From positions 1-64,000 of the forward strand of contig JAWLGR010000015.1 of NCBI GenBank assembly GCA_041684965.1: a stretch of 64,000 nucleotides of DNA, in the 5' to 3' direction. Positions 7,752 through 16,539 of this stretch are shown here, piece after piece. Within the stretch, counting starts at the first letter, position 1. Every line of letters starts with the position of its first letter. Origin of the DNA: Mariniphaga sp041684965 (GTDB lineage: Bacteria; Bacteroidota; Bacteroidia; Bacteroidales; Prolixibacteraceae). Below the pieces are notes generated by a model that had not been told where the DNA came from, searched no databases, and saw nothing but the letters and a program-made list of their open reading frames with translations. The translations under genes and the position numbers were made by a program.

Positions 7752-8285
7752 ATGGAAACACTGATATCCTTTTTATCAGATGTCAGCTGGTCACCCTATG
7801 TCGCTGGTATCGGCATTGGGGTTTTGAGCTGGCTAAGCTTTTTAATCTCAGGCAAACCCATTGCCACCTCCACTACATTTGCCCGGACCGGGGGTATGAT
7901 TGAAGAGTTAATTACAGGGGAAAAACCCAGTAAAAGAGCCTACTACCGAAAGATCAAATTAAAAATCAACTGGCAATGGATGCTGGTATTAGGGGTGGTT
8001 GCTGGTGCTTTTCTGTCAGCAATTATTTCCGGTGATTTTAAAGTGGGGATATGGGTGCCTTCACTCTGGGCATCGGCTTTTGGTGATAGTGCCCTTTTGC
8101 GCGTTCTTATTGCCGGCGCAGGAGGCATCATGCTGGGGTTTGGCGCACGCTTTGCAGGAGGCTGCACCAGCGGGCACGGCATTAGCGGAACCCTGCAATT
8201 GGCCGTTTCAAGCTGGATTTCGGCCATCTTCTTTTTTATCGGGGGCATTATTACTGCCCACATTATTTTTCACATTATTGCCTGA
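7752..8285 (+). CDS. YeeE/YedE half-transporter, first subunit
   Basis: This 177-residue membrane protein has about four to five hydrophobic segments. The motif GFGARFAGGCTSGHGISG (about residues 123-140) contains the conserved Cys of the YeeE/YedE (sulfur transport) family. Characterised YeeE (TsuA) takes up thiosulfate through a chain of such cysteines; full-length YeeE is about twice this size. This protein together with the next one makes up the two halves. It starts 2 nt after the MBL-rhodanese gene. Import of thiosulfate or another sulfur species is inferred from the family and neighbours. Confidence 0.85.
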   Translation: METLISFLSDVSWSPYVAGIGIGVLSWLSFLISGKPIATSTTFARTGGMIEELITGEKPSKRAYYRKIKLKINWQWMLVLGVVAGAFLSAIISGDFKVGIWVPSLWASAFGDSALLRVLIAGAGGIMLGFGARFAGGCTSGHGISGTLQLAVSSWISAIFFFIGGIITAHIIFHIIA

Positions 8286-8303
8286 CCCCCAGACTGAAAA
8301 CAT

Positions 8304-8891
8304 ATGGAAACAAAAAAGCAAACTGCAGAGAATGCAAAAGGAACAGAGCCCCCAGAAGATAAAAGGCCTTTATTCTTTGGATTTGGTTTTGGTATTTTAT
8401 TCGGTTTCCTGCTTCACAAGGGAGGGGCAACCAAATACGATGTTATAGTGGGACAATTGCTGCTGACCGATTTTACCGTGCTGAAAATTATGCTTTCGGC
8501 AGTTGTGACAGGTATGATTGGGATTTATCTGATGAAATCGCTGGGCTGGATAAAGCTTTCGCTCAAGAGTGGCTCAGTGGGCAAGAATGTTATTGGCGCT
8601 CTGATTTTTGGCGTTGGGTTCGCCGTGCTTGGTTACTGCCCGGGTACCATTGCCGGTGCCATAGGCAACGGCTATCTGGATGCAATAACCGGGGGACTGG
8701 CAGGCATCCTTCTGGGTACCTGGATTTTTGCAGTTGTCTACCCAAAGCTAAAGGATGGTATCCTGAAAAAAGGTGATTTTGGCGACATTTCTTTCCCGGT
8801 CCTGTTAAAGGTTAACGACTGGGTGGTGGTAGTACCAGCGGCCGCCCTTATTATATTGATATTGCTGTGGTTTGAAAGAGCCGGTTTATAG
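8304..8891 (+). CDS. YeeE/YedE half-transporter, second subunit
   Basis: The 195 residues include an N-terminal charged segment (about 1-22), then several membrane helices with LLHKGGATKYDVIVGQLLL and GYCPGTIAGAIGNGYLD (about 113-130). The second motif is the Cys-containing repeat typical of the C-terminal half of YeeE proteins. It begins 18 nt after the first half-subunit, so the two are expected to form one transporter. It is the last gene of the sulfur operon; no clear terminator was found before the convergent gene. Confidence 0.85.
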   Translation: METKKQTAENAKGTEPPEDKRPLFFGFGFGILFGFLLHKGGATKYDVIVGQLLLTDFTVLKIMLSAVVTGMIGIYLMKSLGWIKLSLKSGSVGKNVIGALIFGVGFAVLGYCPGTIAGAIGNGYLDAITGGLAGILLGTWIFAVVYPKLKDGILKKGDFGDISFPVLLKVNDWVVVVPAAALIILILLWFERAGL

Positions 8892-9013
8892 TCCATCTGC
8901 CGGCAGGGATCACATAAAAATGTCCATTCAAGACAGGGATAATACTGTACAGGTCATTTAGCGTTATGTTGCCCGGAACTAATGGCACGCAGCCGGTATT
9001 TGTTTCATTTATT

Positions 9014-9301
9014 CTATTCCATCATTGGATGTATTAAATTATTGTTGGAATAGGGACGCACCAGGGAGGAAGATGTTTTTGAGCGTTCAGGATGGTTCAA
9101 TTTATATTTGCTCAATATAAAGTTCAGCGATTCATAATAATCGCTTAAATTCTCCAGCGTTATTACCACATTTCCCTCTGACGGAACTGTTACGGGCATC
9201 TCTTCTAAAAACCCTGACAATTCAGGATATTGCTCCTTGATTGTCATTGTTACTTTCAGGATTTTTAAGTTCAAATCCTTCTCAATTTCTTCGTTGTTCA
9301 T
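9014..9301 (-). CDS. Small protein of unknown function downstream of the baeRF gene
   Basis: This 95-residue protein is acidic in its first half (EEIEKDLNLKILKVTMTIKEQYPELSGF, written here in two parts: EEIEKDLNLKILKV and TMTIKEQYPELSGF). A serine-rich, Asn/Pro-containing tail follows. No signal peptide or membrane segment is apparent, and I do not recognise a family. It follows the baeRF gene by 12 nt on the same strand, so it is probably its co-expressed partner. The coding call rests on this spacing and on the sensible amino-acid composition. Confidence 0.55.
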   Translation of the reverse strand: MNNEEIEKDLNLKILKVTMTIKEQYPELSGFLEEMPVTVPSEGNVVITLENLSDYYESLNFILSKYKLNHPERSKTSSSLVRPYSNNNLIHPMME

Positions 9302-9313
9302 GGGCCAATTTGT

Positions 9314-10468
9314 TTAATATCTGAATATTGCTGCCAGACCTGTTTCAGAAGGCATCTTTTCGGCAGGCAGTACCATCACCTGTCCGCCCATCTTCATTAC
9401 CAATTCTCCCATATCGTCGAGCAGGTCATCTACCTTCGGATTTATCAAATCTTTTTTCTGAGTATTACCGGTCACAAGATTTGTAATCCTCACCGGAATT
9501 ATCCGGTCGGCTTCAACAATTAGCGTATCAACCCGTCCCTCAACTGCCGCCACAGCAACTATCTTGTAGTCATCACTCCCTTTTCCATTTGCCTTTGCCT
9601 GCTCAAATCTGGACACAAAATTGTCAAGTTTCAGTAAATACTCTGGTTCCATTATTTCCCAGGCAAGATTTACAAGCTTATCTGTTGAAACAGATGACGG
9701 ATTGACTGCAATGCTATCAGACAGCAGTAACGGATTTTTATTTACTTTTTGAAACAGGTTACTGTGTTCAGGCAAAGCAGCAAGAATAAGCGGTAAACCA
9801 GTAGGTTTTGAATAATTTTCGTAAATATTATTCGCAACCACACGGAAAAACCGTTCAGCGTCTTTTTCAGTTTCTTCGTTTCTACCACCATGACCGTGGT
9901 GCATAGACGAACTTTCTCCTCCCGAACCACCATAAGATGCTACAGTAGTGTGCTTATCTGTGAATTCATCACCGAGCGCTTCAGTTATGGTTTTTGGGGT
10001 ATCGGCGGTAAGTTCAACTTCAGTCAGGGTGTGTCGGTTGCCTTCAAAAAGCCGGATATCATGAAGACTTAGACCCAAAACGAAATAGCGGTCAGTCGAT
10101 TGAAGAAACTGCCTCAGTGGCTTTGTGTGGAAACTATCGGCCACCATTACCAACTCATCAACCGATACTGGCAAACTCACAATTTTAAGTATCCCGGAAG
10201 CACTGAAAACAGCCAAACCATTTGATGTATGATTCCATAAACTGTCGTCATTAACAAGGGCTTCCAAAGGTTGAATATGTTTTTTCACTTCACCGGCTGA
10301 ATATTTTTGTAAAAGTGATTCTTCCAATTGCTTGAGAAGATTTTTAAACCTGATTGGATCCTGAAGGTTTTCAGGATGACTCCGGTGAGCAGGCATGTAA
10401 AGAGAAAGACACGGGTCCATTTCTGTTGTCAGGAGCTCTTGAATGATTTCTTTGCTGAGTAATTCCAT
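9314..10468 (-). CDS. Bacterial archaeo-eukaryotic release-factor-like (baeRF) protein
   Basis: This 384-residue soluble protein has CLSLYMPAHR near the N-terminus (about residues 19-28), a hallmark of the baeRF families. A histidine/glycine-rich loop (SSMHHGHGG, about 186-194) precedes a helix and the second RF1-like domain. The C-terminal part resembles the L7Ae-like domain with AAVEGRVDTLIVEADR (about 308-323). baeRF proteins are homologous to eukaryotic eRF1/Pelota and are thought to rescue or dissociate stalled ribosomes, though for most subfamilies this is a prediction. It heads a two-gene unit and is divergent from the transglutaminase-like gene. I cannot decide the subfamily. Confidence 0.75.
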   Translation of the reverse strand: MELLSKEIIQELLTTEMDPCLSLYMPAHRSHPENLQDPIRFKNLLKQLEESLLQKYSAGEVKKHIQPLEALVNDDSLWNHTSNGLAVFSASGILKIVSLPVSVDELVMVADSFHTKPLRQFLQSTDRYFVLGLSLHDIRLFEGNRHTLTEVELTADTPKTITEALGDEFTDKHTTVASYGGSGGESSSMHHGHGGRNEETEKDAERFFRVVANNIYENYSKPTGLPLILAALPEHSNLFQKVNKNPLLLSDSIAVNPSSVSTDKLVNLAWEIMEPEYLLKLDNFVSRFEQAKANGKGSDDYKIVAVAAVEGRVDTLIVEADRIIPVRITNLVTGNTQKKDLINPKVDDLLDDMGELVMKMGGQVMVLPAEKMPSETGLAAIFRY

Positions 10469-10967
10469 TATATTATTCTATTTATATTAATTACTTTGAT
10501 ATTAAAATACAACAAATTTGAAGAGGAGACGGCATGATTATTAATTCTCCTAAGGTCATATTTCTATGTTTAGTTTGCATGCCTGTTCTCCTGAATTTGC
10601 ATTTCAACTAAAATAGTTTAATCAGCTTAAAAAAGCATTATACAATTTCTGAAAATTTTTACACGATTCACACATTTAAAAGAAATTACAGATTTGAGTG
10701 GATTTAGTGATAAATAATCCCGTGAAAGGATTTTGCATCGGATTGCCAGTTTAATCTCCCGGAGCGTTGCCTTATTTCGTATGGAAATACTGAAGCCGCA
10801 ATCCTGCGTGCAGAATCATCTGGCTTGCGATAAATTTTTATTTAATTATATTTGAGGCTGAAGTAAATTCTGATACAAATAGCAGTATGCAATCATTATT
10901 TACTGATTGGGCCAGGCGCCCCGATATGTTTATTCAATGCAATAATTAATTCAACATAAATTCTAAA
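10469..10967. other. Non-coding divergent promoter region
   Basis: This 499-nt gap separates the divergent baeRF and transglutaminase-like genes. A good Bacteroidota-type promoter for the plus-strand operon lies at 10825-10854 and is listed separately. No gene, repeat or RNA structure was recognised in the rest. Confidence 0.6.
10825..10854 (+). promoter_or_regulatory. Candidate Bacteroidota promoter (TTG-19 nt-TATATTTG)
   Basis: TTG at 10825-10827 is followed, after 19 nt, by TATATTTG at 10847-10854. This matches the -33/-7 consensus TTTG / TAnnTTTG of Bacteroidota primary sigma factors. It would start transcription about 105 nt upstream of the transglutaminase-like gene. Confidence 0.5.
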
Positions 10968-11801
10968 ATGAAGATCTTAAATTTTATTCTTCGGACAGTT
11001 GGAGGACTGTTGTTTGTTGCCGGACTAATTCTGTTGGCAATAAATGTATATGGACTGTTTCGCACCCTGCGTAATCCGGAAATCTATTCGGAACAAAACA
11101 TTTCCCGGCGCGAGGGTGTCACATTAACCTGGGATGAGACCAAAAAGGCAATTAAAAGGAAGCCGGGGGAATCGGATAAGGAGTTTGCCATAAGAGCAAA
11201 TGAAGTGGTTAACAGCAGTATGATTCATTATTGGAAAAATGAGGGTCTTGATAAATATTACCTGAGGATTCCGGTATGGGAAAATTACATTATCTGGCTG
11301 AATAGCCTTTCAAAAAAGGAAAAGCGGTATGAATTTGTAAACTATTACAGGAAAAATCTTGAAAGGGGTGTCGGACTGTGTTCCACTCATTCCATTGTAC
11401 TAAAGGGTATTTTGGAAGATAACGGCATTGAATCCGAATTGTGGGACATCACAAGGCATGTTATTCTCAGGGTGAAAGTTGGTGAAAACGAATGGTACGT
11501 AATGGATCCCGATTACGGATTGTATGTTCCGCACGACAAGGATAATATCCTTGAAAATACAGAGCTGGTAAGGCCAACCTACGCGAACATGGCTGATTTG
11601 TATAAACCCGGTTATGTAACGGAATACAATACCGATTTTTTAGTTGAAGTTTATGGTTCGGAAGGGAACCGCATTTACGATTACAATAAAAGTTCTGAGA
11701 AACGAGCTTACCTTCTGAAGTGGCTCATTCCTTTCCTGCTGATTCTGCCATATGTATTGTTTTTGATTCTGAAGAATGGACGTAAAACCGGCTCCAAATG
11801 A
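10968..11801 (+). CDS. Membrane-anchored transglutaminase-like protein
   Basis: This 277-residue protein has a membrane helix at each end (about 8-30 and 250-268) and a soluble middle that is probably periplasmic. The centre carries a transglutaminase-like Cys-His-Asp triad: Cys138 in GVGLCSTHS, His164 in ITRHVILRV and Asp180 in WYVMDPDYG. Such domains act as cysteine peptidases or acyl-transfer enzymes. The next gene starts in a 4-nt overlap with its stop codon and encodes a secreted beta-helix protein, so the two should be translationally coupled and possibly act on the same surface substrate. The substrate is unknown. The fold call is good; the reaction (protease, amidase or crosslinker) cannot be told. 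Confidence 0.75.
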   Translation: MKILNFILRTVGGLLFVAGLILLAINVYGLFRTLRNPEIYSEQNISRREGVTLTWDETKKAIKRKPGESDKEFAIRANEVVNSSMIHYWKNEGLDKYYLRIPVWENYIIWLNSLSKKEKRYEFVNYYRKNLERGVGLCSTHSIVLKGILEDNGIESELWDITRHVILRVKVGENEWYVMDPDYGLYVPHDKDNILENTELVRPTYANMADLYKPGYVTEYNTDFLVEVYGSEGNRIYDYNKSSEKRAYLLKWLIPFLLILPYVLFLILKNGRKTGSK

Positions 11802-14014
11802 ACAGAACTACAACGCTATTTAATTCCATGTTTGTTTTTCCCCTACTCGTGGTTAGTTTATTGATTCCGAACAGTGCGGTTTGTCAGTACAGTCCGGTTA
11901 CACACAGAGAGCCTGCTGAAGAAGAAATTCCGGTTAGTGAAGCCGGTATTCTGGATAGAACCGGTGCCACTTATGTTCTTATAAATGATATAACCAGTGA
12001 TCAAAATGCCCTTTTCTTGGGTAAAGATGTTACTCTTGATTTAAATGGGTATACTGTAAGGTATGCCGATGCCGGTTACGGGCAGGTAACCAATTCCGGA
12101 TTTGAAGAAGGACTCACCGGGTGGGATGTTTCGGAAGCTCCGGGTGCAGAAGTGATGAATACTGCCGATGTGCATGTTTTCCTGGGCGACAAATTACTAA
12201 GTCTGCAGGCGGGTGATGTGGTACGGTCTTCATATGTTTACCTTCCGGTTGCAAACCGTTCCTATTTTGCAATGTGCGGAATCACCGGCAGATACTGGCA
12301 GGATATGAAAAAGTATCCCGACGACGAAATGAGAATTAGCATTTATGTAGAAGATGAAAAAGGCAATGATGTGGTTTGTGTTACCGAGTACGGCAATAAA
12401 ACACTGACAAGCTGTCCCGTGGAGAATAAAAGCCCCCGGTTGGGAGGTGGTTTTATTTATGCCCATCTGAACAACCTGCCTGAGGGGAATTACCGCGTAA
12501 GGGTAAAGGCAGAAACCGACTGCCTTATTGATGAAATTGACATTCGCCCTGCAATGGATGTCGGGATCGGCATTGTTGGAAAAACTTTGCCTTTCGGGCA
12601 TTACGATCACATGCATGAAGGCTGGCCAACCGGTACTTTTTTTGATTATACCCGGAATGCATCTCAGGGAACACCTCTGGAAGGGATTCCAACTGTTCAG
12701 GGAGAAGGAACAATTACAATTAAGAACGGGGTAATTGAATGCGCCACTCCCGGAATACTTTCCTGGGGCATCCAGTCCACAGCCTATAAAGCGCGGGTAG
12801 TTATTGAAAACGTTCATATAAAATCGGACGGCATTAGTTCAGGGACTGTAAATTTACCATCTGCAGTAATCCGGAACAGCAGGTTCGATGCAGAAATGCC
12901 TTTTCTCATTCAGCGGCACACCAATCTTTGCAGTGTCACCCTGGGAAATGACAATCCATCGGAAGTTTCGTTTTCTGAATTCTACGGCGGGCAGGGAAAT
13001 CTTTCGGTCAGAGGGGAAAACTCTCATGTTCACGATAATCTTTTCAGGAACAAACAAACGGTGACCAATCATTACAGTATTATGGGAACAGGGGCAGGTT
13101 CAAAAATCTACAACAACAGGTTCGAACCGTTTCAGGGTTCGGGAATCTATGTGTCCCGGCATACCGAAGTATTTGATAACGTATTTGACATCGAAACCTC
13201 CCCTCCTACCTGTGAATACGGAAGAGATTTATACAGTACCGCAGCCATCAGAATGGGAGATTACCATGCAGTTCCAGGCAGCCCAAAAGCAACTGTCGGG
13301 ACCCGGATATATAACAACAAAATAAACATTACCGCTAAAAATTACCCTGAACCCAAAGAATATACGCCTGTGGTATGGGGTATATATTACAGCGCGCGAG
13401 GCGGTGAAAACTATGTATACGACAATGATATCGTTGTAAATAATTCAGAACCCGGGTCGAAGACCATTGCTGCAGCGTTTTATATTTGCGGAGGGCCTGA
13501 ATACTATGGAGGGCAATTTTTTAATAACCGCATTACTACCAACGTTCCGGCTGCATGGATTGCAACTTCATACGGAGACGCATCAAACACGAAAATATAC
13601 AACAATACAATTATCCCGTTTGGTAGTGAGGAATTTGCCGCTTTCAGAATGGGCAGCGGAAACTATGAAGCCAAAAATATTGAATTCAGGTCGAATTCAA
13701 TTGCGGGACAGGAATTCCGTATTGATGCTACCGACAGGAACCACAGTTATAAAGTATACTGGAGGCTTAATGTCAGGGTATATGAAATCAATGGGAATCC
13801 GGTAAAAGACAAGGAAGTTGTAATCAGAGACAACAGGCAGGAACCCGTATACAGAGGTAAGACCAATGATGAGGGATTGGTGTCAGTAGAATTGCCCGGG
13901 CTTGAAGTGGAGGGGGTAAAACGCAAAGTATCATCTCCCTATACAATTGCAGTTGATGATAATATTAAAGAAATTGAACTTACAGGTAACCGGGAAATAC
14001 TTATGTTGAATTAG
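11798..14014 (+). CDS. Secreted right-handed parallel beta-helix protein, paralogue 1
   Basis: This 738-residue protein has a signal peptide (about 1-29, ending near AVCQ). An N-terminal module (about 75-245) resembles a carbohydrate-binding jelly roll (NSGFEEGLTGWDVSEAPGAE as its opening). A long central region (about 290-640) has repeated N-x-F/I and YNN turns such as KIYNNRFEP, RIYNNKINI and KIYNNTIIP, typical of parallel beta-helices of the pectate lyase/PbH1 type. A C-terminal Ig-like or carboxypeptidase-regulatory-like domain follows (about 660-730). The architecture suggests polysaccharide binding or cleavage, but catalytic residues cannot be assigned. No T9SS domain is evident. It is tandemly duplicated at 14132. 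Confidence 0.8.
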   Translation: MNRTTTLFNSMFVFPLLVVSLLIPNSAVCQYSPVTHREPAEEEIPVSEAGILDRTGATYVLINDITSDQNALFLGKDVTLDLNGYTVRYADAGYGQVTNSGFEEGLTGWDVSEAPGAEVMNTADVHVFLGDKLLSLQAGDVVRSSYVYLPVANRSYFAMCGITGRYWQDMKKYPDDEMRISIYVEDEKGNDVVCVTEYGNKTLTSCPVENKSPRLGGGFIYAHLNNLPEGNYRVRVKAETDCLIDEIDIRPAMDVGIGIVGKTLPFGHYDHMHEGWPTGTFFDYTRNASQGTPLEGIPTVQGEGTITIKNGVIECATPGILSWGIQSTAYKARVVIENVHIKSDGISSGTVNLPSAVIRNSRFDAEMPFLIQRHTNLCSVTLGNDNPSEVSFSEFYGGQGNLSVRGENSHVHDNLFRNKQTVTNHYSIMGTGAGSKIYNNRFEPFQGSGIYVSRHTEVFDNVFDIETSPPTCEYGRDLYSTAAIRMGDYHAVPGSPKATVGTRIYNNKINITAKNYPEPKEYTPVVWGIYYSARGGENYVYDNDIVVNNSEPGSKTIAAAFYICGGPEYYGGQFFNNRITTNVPAAWIATSYGDASNTKIYNNTIIPFGSEEFAAFRMGSGNYEAKNIEFRSNSIAGQEFRIDATDRNHSYKVYWRLNVRVYEINGNPVKDKEVVIRDNRQEPVYRGKTNDEGLVSVELPGLEVEGVKRKVSSPYTIAVDDNIKEIELTGNREILMLN

Positions 14015-14131
14015 TATGTATATATGAATTTGCCATTGTTTTGAAGATTGTCGCCTTCTGATCCAAATTAAAGTTTTGGCATTTGCTATCGGGACATGCG
14101 AATTACATATAGACCTTATATATAAACAATT

Positions 14132-16342
14132 ATGAAAACAGCAGGTTGTTTGCTTTTGATGTTTTTTTTAACCAGTCTTTTTTTTCCGTTTGAAGGGACC
14201 AGCCAGTATAAACAATCAGACCACCGCGAACCCCGAAGAGGGGAAATACCGGTAACTGAAGCAGGTGTTTTTGATATTCCGGGCGCTACGTATATTCTCA
14301 TCAACGATATCTCCAGTCCTGTAAGCACCGTTTTTTTAGGGAAGGATGTTACCCTTGATTTAAACGGCTATACACTTACTTATGCAGATGGTGACTACGG
14401 GCATGTTGAGAATTATGGTTTTGAAGAAGACCTCAAAGGTTGGGATGTATCAAAGGCTCCCGGGGCGAAAATTCTCAGAACGGAGGAGGTTCGGCCCTTT
14501 ATCGGGGAAAAGATGCTTCAGCTTAAAGCGGGTGACGAGATCGTTTCTTCTTATGTAAACCTTCCTTTAGGAGGCAGGTCTTATTTTGCGATGTGTGGAA
14601 CAACAGGTAACCTCTCTTCCGAAATGGGTGGCGATTTAAACAAAGATATGCGCCTGAGTATTTTCGTGGAGGATGAAAAGGGAAATTCTATCGAAGTAGT
14701 TACCGAATACGGCGATTCAACAAAGGTAAGCTGTCCGGTCATTAACCGCTCACCCAGACTTGGGGGAGGTTTTATTACCGCTCATCTGAACAATCTTCCG
14801 GCAGGAAAATACCGGATACGGGTAAGAGCTGAGAATGACTGCATCGTTGATGAAATCGATATCCGGCCGGCGATGGATGTGGGAATTGGTATTATTGAAA
14901 GAACACATCCAATGGGGCATTACGATCATTTGTACGAGATACGCCATTCGGCCTTTTTTGATTATACTGCTTATGCAAAAACAGGGAAACCGAAGCAAAA
15001 CATTCCGGTGGCAAAGGGCAGAGGGTCGGTTGTCATCAAAAATGGCATTATTAAAAACGGCACGGTAGGCGTCCTGTCCTGGGGAATTCAATCAACAGCG
15101 AGGGATGTTAAAATAATCATTGACAATGTAGAATTTTTCTCTTCAGGTATCAATACCACAGCCATTGACGTACCGCAGGCCACCATTACAAATTGCAGGT
15201 TTGAAATGGACAATCCGTTTATTATTAACCGTCACGGAGCAGAATTTTATGCCGTTGACCTTCGGGGAATACAACCTTCTGAAGTTGCATTTTCCGAGTT
15301 TTACGGGGGTCAGGGGAATCTGGTCATTAAAGGTGAAAACTCTCTTGTACACAACAACTATTTTGTAAACCGGCAGACCGTAACTAATCATTACAGCATA
15401 ATGGCCATGGGTGATGGCTCCCGTATTTTTGAGAATATTTTTAAACCGGAACCTGGCTCTGCCCTGGAAATCTTCAGACATAAAAACATTGAAATATTTA
15501 ACAATGAATTTCATATAACTGCAAATCCTCCCAGCTGCGAATATCCGTTGGGCAACAGTGCAAATGCCATCCGGATTGCAGATTACGGTGCTGAATTGGG
15601 TTCCCCCAGAGGTGCTTACGGGAGCAGGATATACAACAACAAGTTTTACATAACCGGTAAAAAATACAGGCAATACCCCAACCAGCGTCCTACGGCAAAC
15701 GCCTTTTTCTACAGCGCGAGTGCCGGTGACAATGAAATTTTTGGAAATGAAATCGTACTGAATCAGGAAGATCCTGACACAAATGCTTCTGCATGGGCCT
15801 TCTATATAGGAAATGCCAGGGGAGGCAAAATTTACAACAACCACATCATTTCAAATGTAACCCCTGTGTGGGTTGGAACTTCCTACCATCATGCGGAGGA
15901 TGTTGAATTAACAAATAATATTTTTGAAAAAGCACCCGGCACGAAAGAAGATTTCGTTCCGGTGAGAATGGGCTCGGGAAATAATTACCTGGCAACAAAC
16001 ATCGATTTTCGTTCCAATGAATTCAGAGGTATGGATTTTAAGGTTGATGCAACCGATCAGGAAAACTCTTATACAGTATACTGGACACTGAATGTATCAT
16101 TAAACAATAAAAACGGGAATCCTGTGGAAAATTTCGATCTAGCAATACTTGATAAGGAAGGCCAACAGGTTGCCAAAAATTCAACCGGTACCGACGGCAC
16201 CGCTTCGTTTGAATTACCGGAATATTCAGTAAAGGGCAAAATTAAAACCTATGCAGCGCCTTATACAATCGTTTACGGTAAAAATAAAAAGAAGATTGAG
16301 TTAACAAAAAACACTACTGTTAATCTGGCTATAGGTAACTAA
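14132..16342 (+). CDS. Secreted right-handed parallel beta-helix protein, paralogue 2
   Basis: This 736-residue protein aligns end to end with the preceding one: signal peptide (about 1-25), HREPRRGEIPVTEAGVFD, the same N-terminal jelly-roll-like block, INDISS and DLNGYT segments, FSEFYGGQGNLVIKGENS, NRQTVTNHYSIM, RIYNNKFYI, and the same C-terminal Ig-like tail. The two are clearly tandem duplicates that have diverged substantially while keeping the strand and turn positions. A 117-nt spacer separates them. Role: as for paralogue 1, an extracellular or periplasmic glycan-related protein by inference. The strong conservation of FYGGQGNL and NHYSIM in both points to a functional site in the helix. 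Confidence 0.8.
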   Translation: MKTAGCLLLMFFLTSLFFPFEGTSQYKQSDHREPRRGEIPVTEAGVFDIPGATYILINDISSPVSTVFLGKDVTLDLNGYTLTYADGDYGHVENYGFEEDLKGWDVSKAPGAKILRTEEVRPFIGEKMLQLKAGDEIVSSYVNLPLGGRSYFAMCGTTGNLSSEMGGDLNKDMRLSIFVEDEKGNSIEVVTEYGDSTKVSCPVINRSPRLGGGFITAHLNNLPAGKYRIRVRAENDCIVDEIDIRPAMDVGIGIIERTHPMGHYDHLYEIRHSAFFDYTAYAKTGKPKQNIPVAKGRGSVVIKNGIIKNGTVGVLSWGIQSTARDVKIIIDNVEFFSSGINTTAIDVPQATITNCRFEMDNPFIINRHGAEFYAVDLRGIQPSEVAFSEFYGGQGNLVIKGENSLVHNNYFVNRQTVTNHYSIMAMGDGSRIFENIFKPEPGSALEIFRHKNIEIFNNEFHITANPPSCEYPLGNSANAIRIADYGAELGSPRGAYGSRIYNNKFYITGKKYRQYPNQRPTANAFFYSASAGDNEIFGNEIVLNQEDPDTNASAWAFYIGNARGGKIYNNHIISNVTPVWVGTSYHHAEDVELTNNIFEKAPGTKEDFVPVRMGSGNNYLATNIDFRSNEFRGMDFKVDATDQENSYTVYWTLNVSLNNKNGNPVENFDLAILDKEGQQVAKNSTGTDGTASFELPEYSVKGKIKTYAAPYTIVYGKNKKKIELTKNTTVNLAIGN

Positions 16343-16483
16343 GACTTTGTCAGGAATGGTTCCGTCAGACAGAAAAGGGAAAATTGAAACCGGAATTAGA
16401 AGAAAATAATGATCTTTCAGGTTATTACAGTTCATCTTTCCAATCAGACAGCTAAAATGTTCTTTAGTGATCCAAAACAAGAT

Positions 16484-16525
16484 AAAACAAGGCCGTTCTT
16501 TAATTGTTCCGGCCTTGTTTTTTCC
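16484..16525. terminator. Bidirectional terminator between convergent genes
   Basis: AAAACAAGGCCG (16484-16495) is perfectly complementary to CGGCCTTGTTTT (16510-16521), around a 14-nt loop. An A-run precedes it and a T-run follows, so it can end both the beta-helix operon (plus) and the protease gene (minus). Confidence 0.85.
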
Positions 16526-16539
16526 ATAAAAATTTAAAG

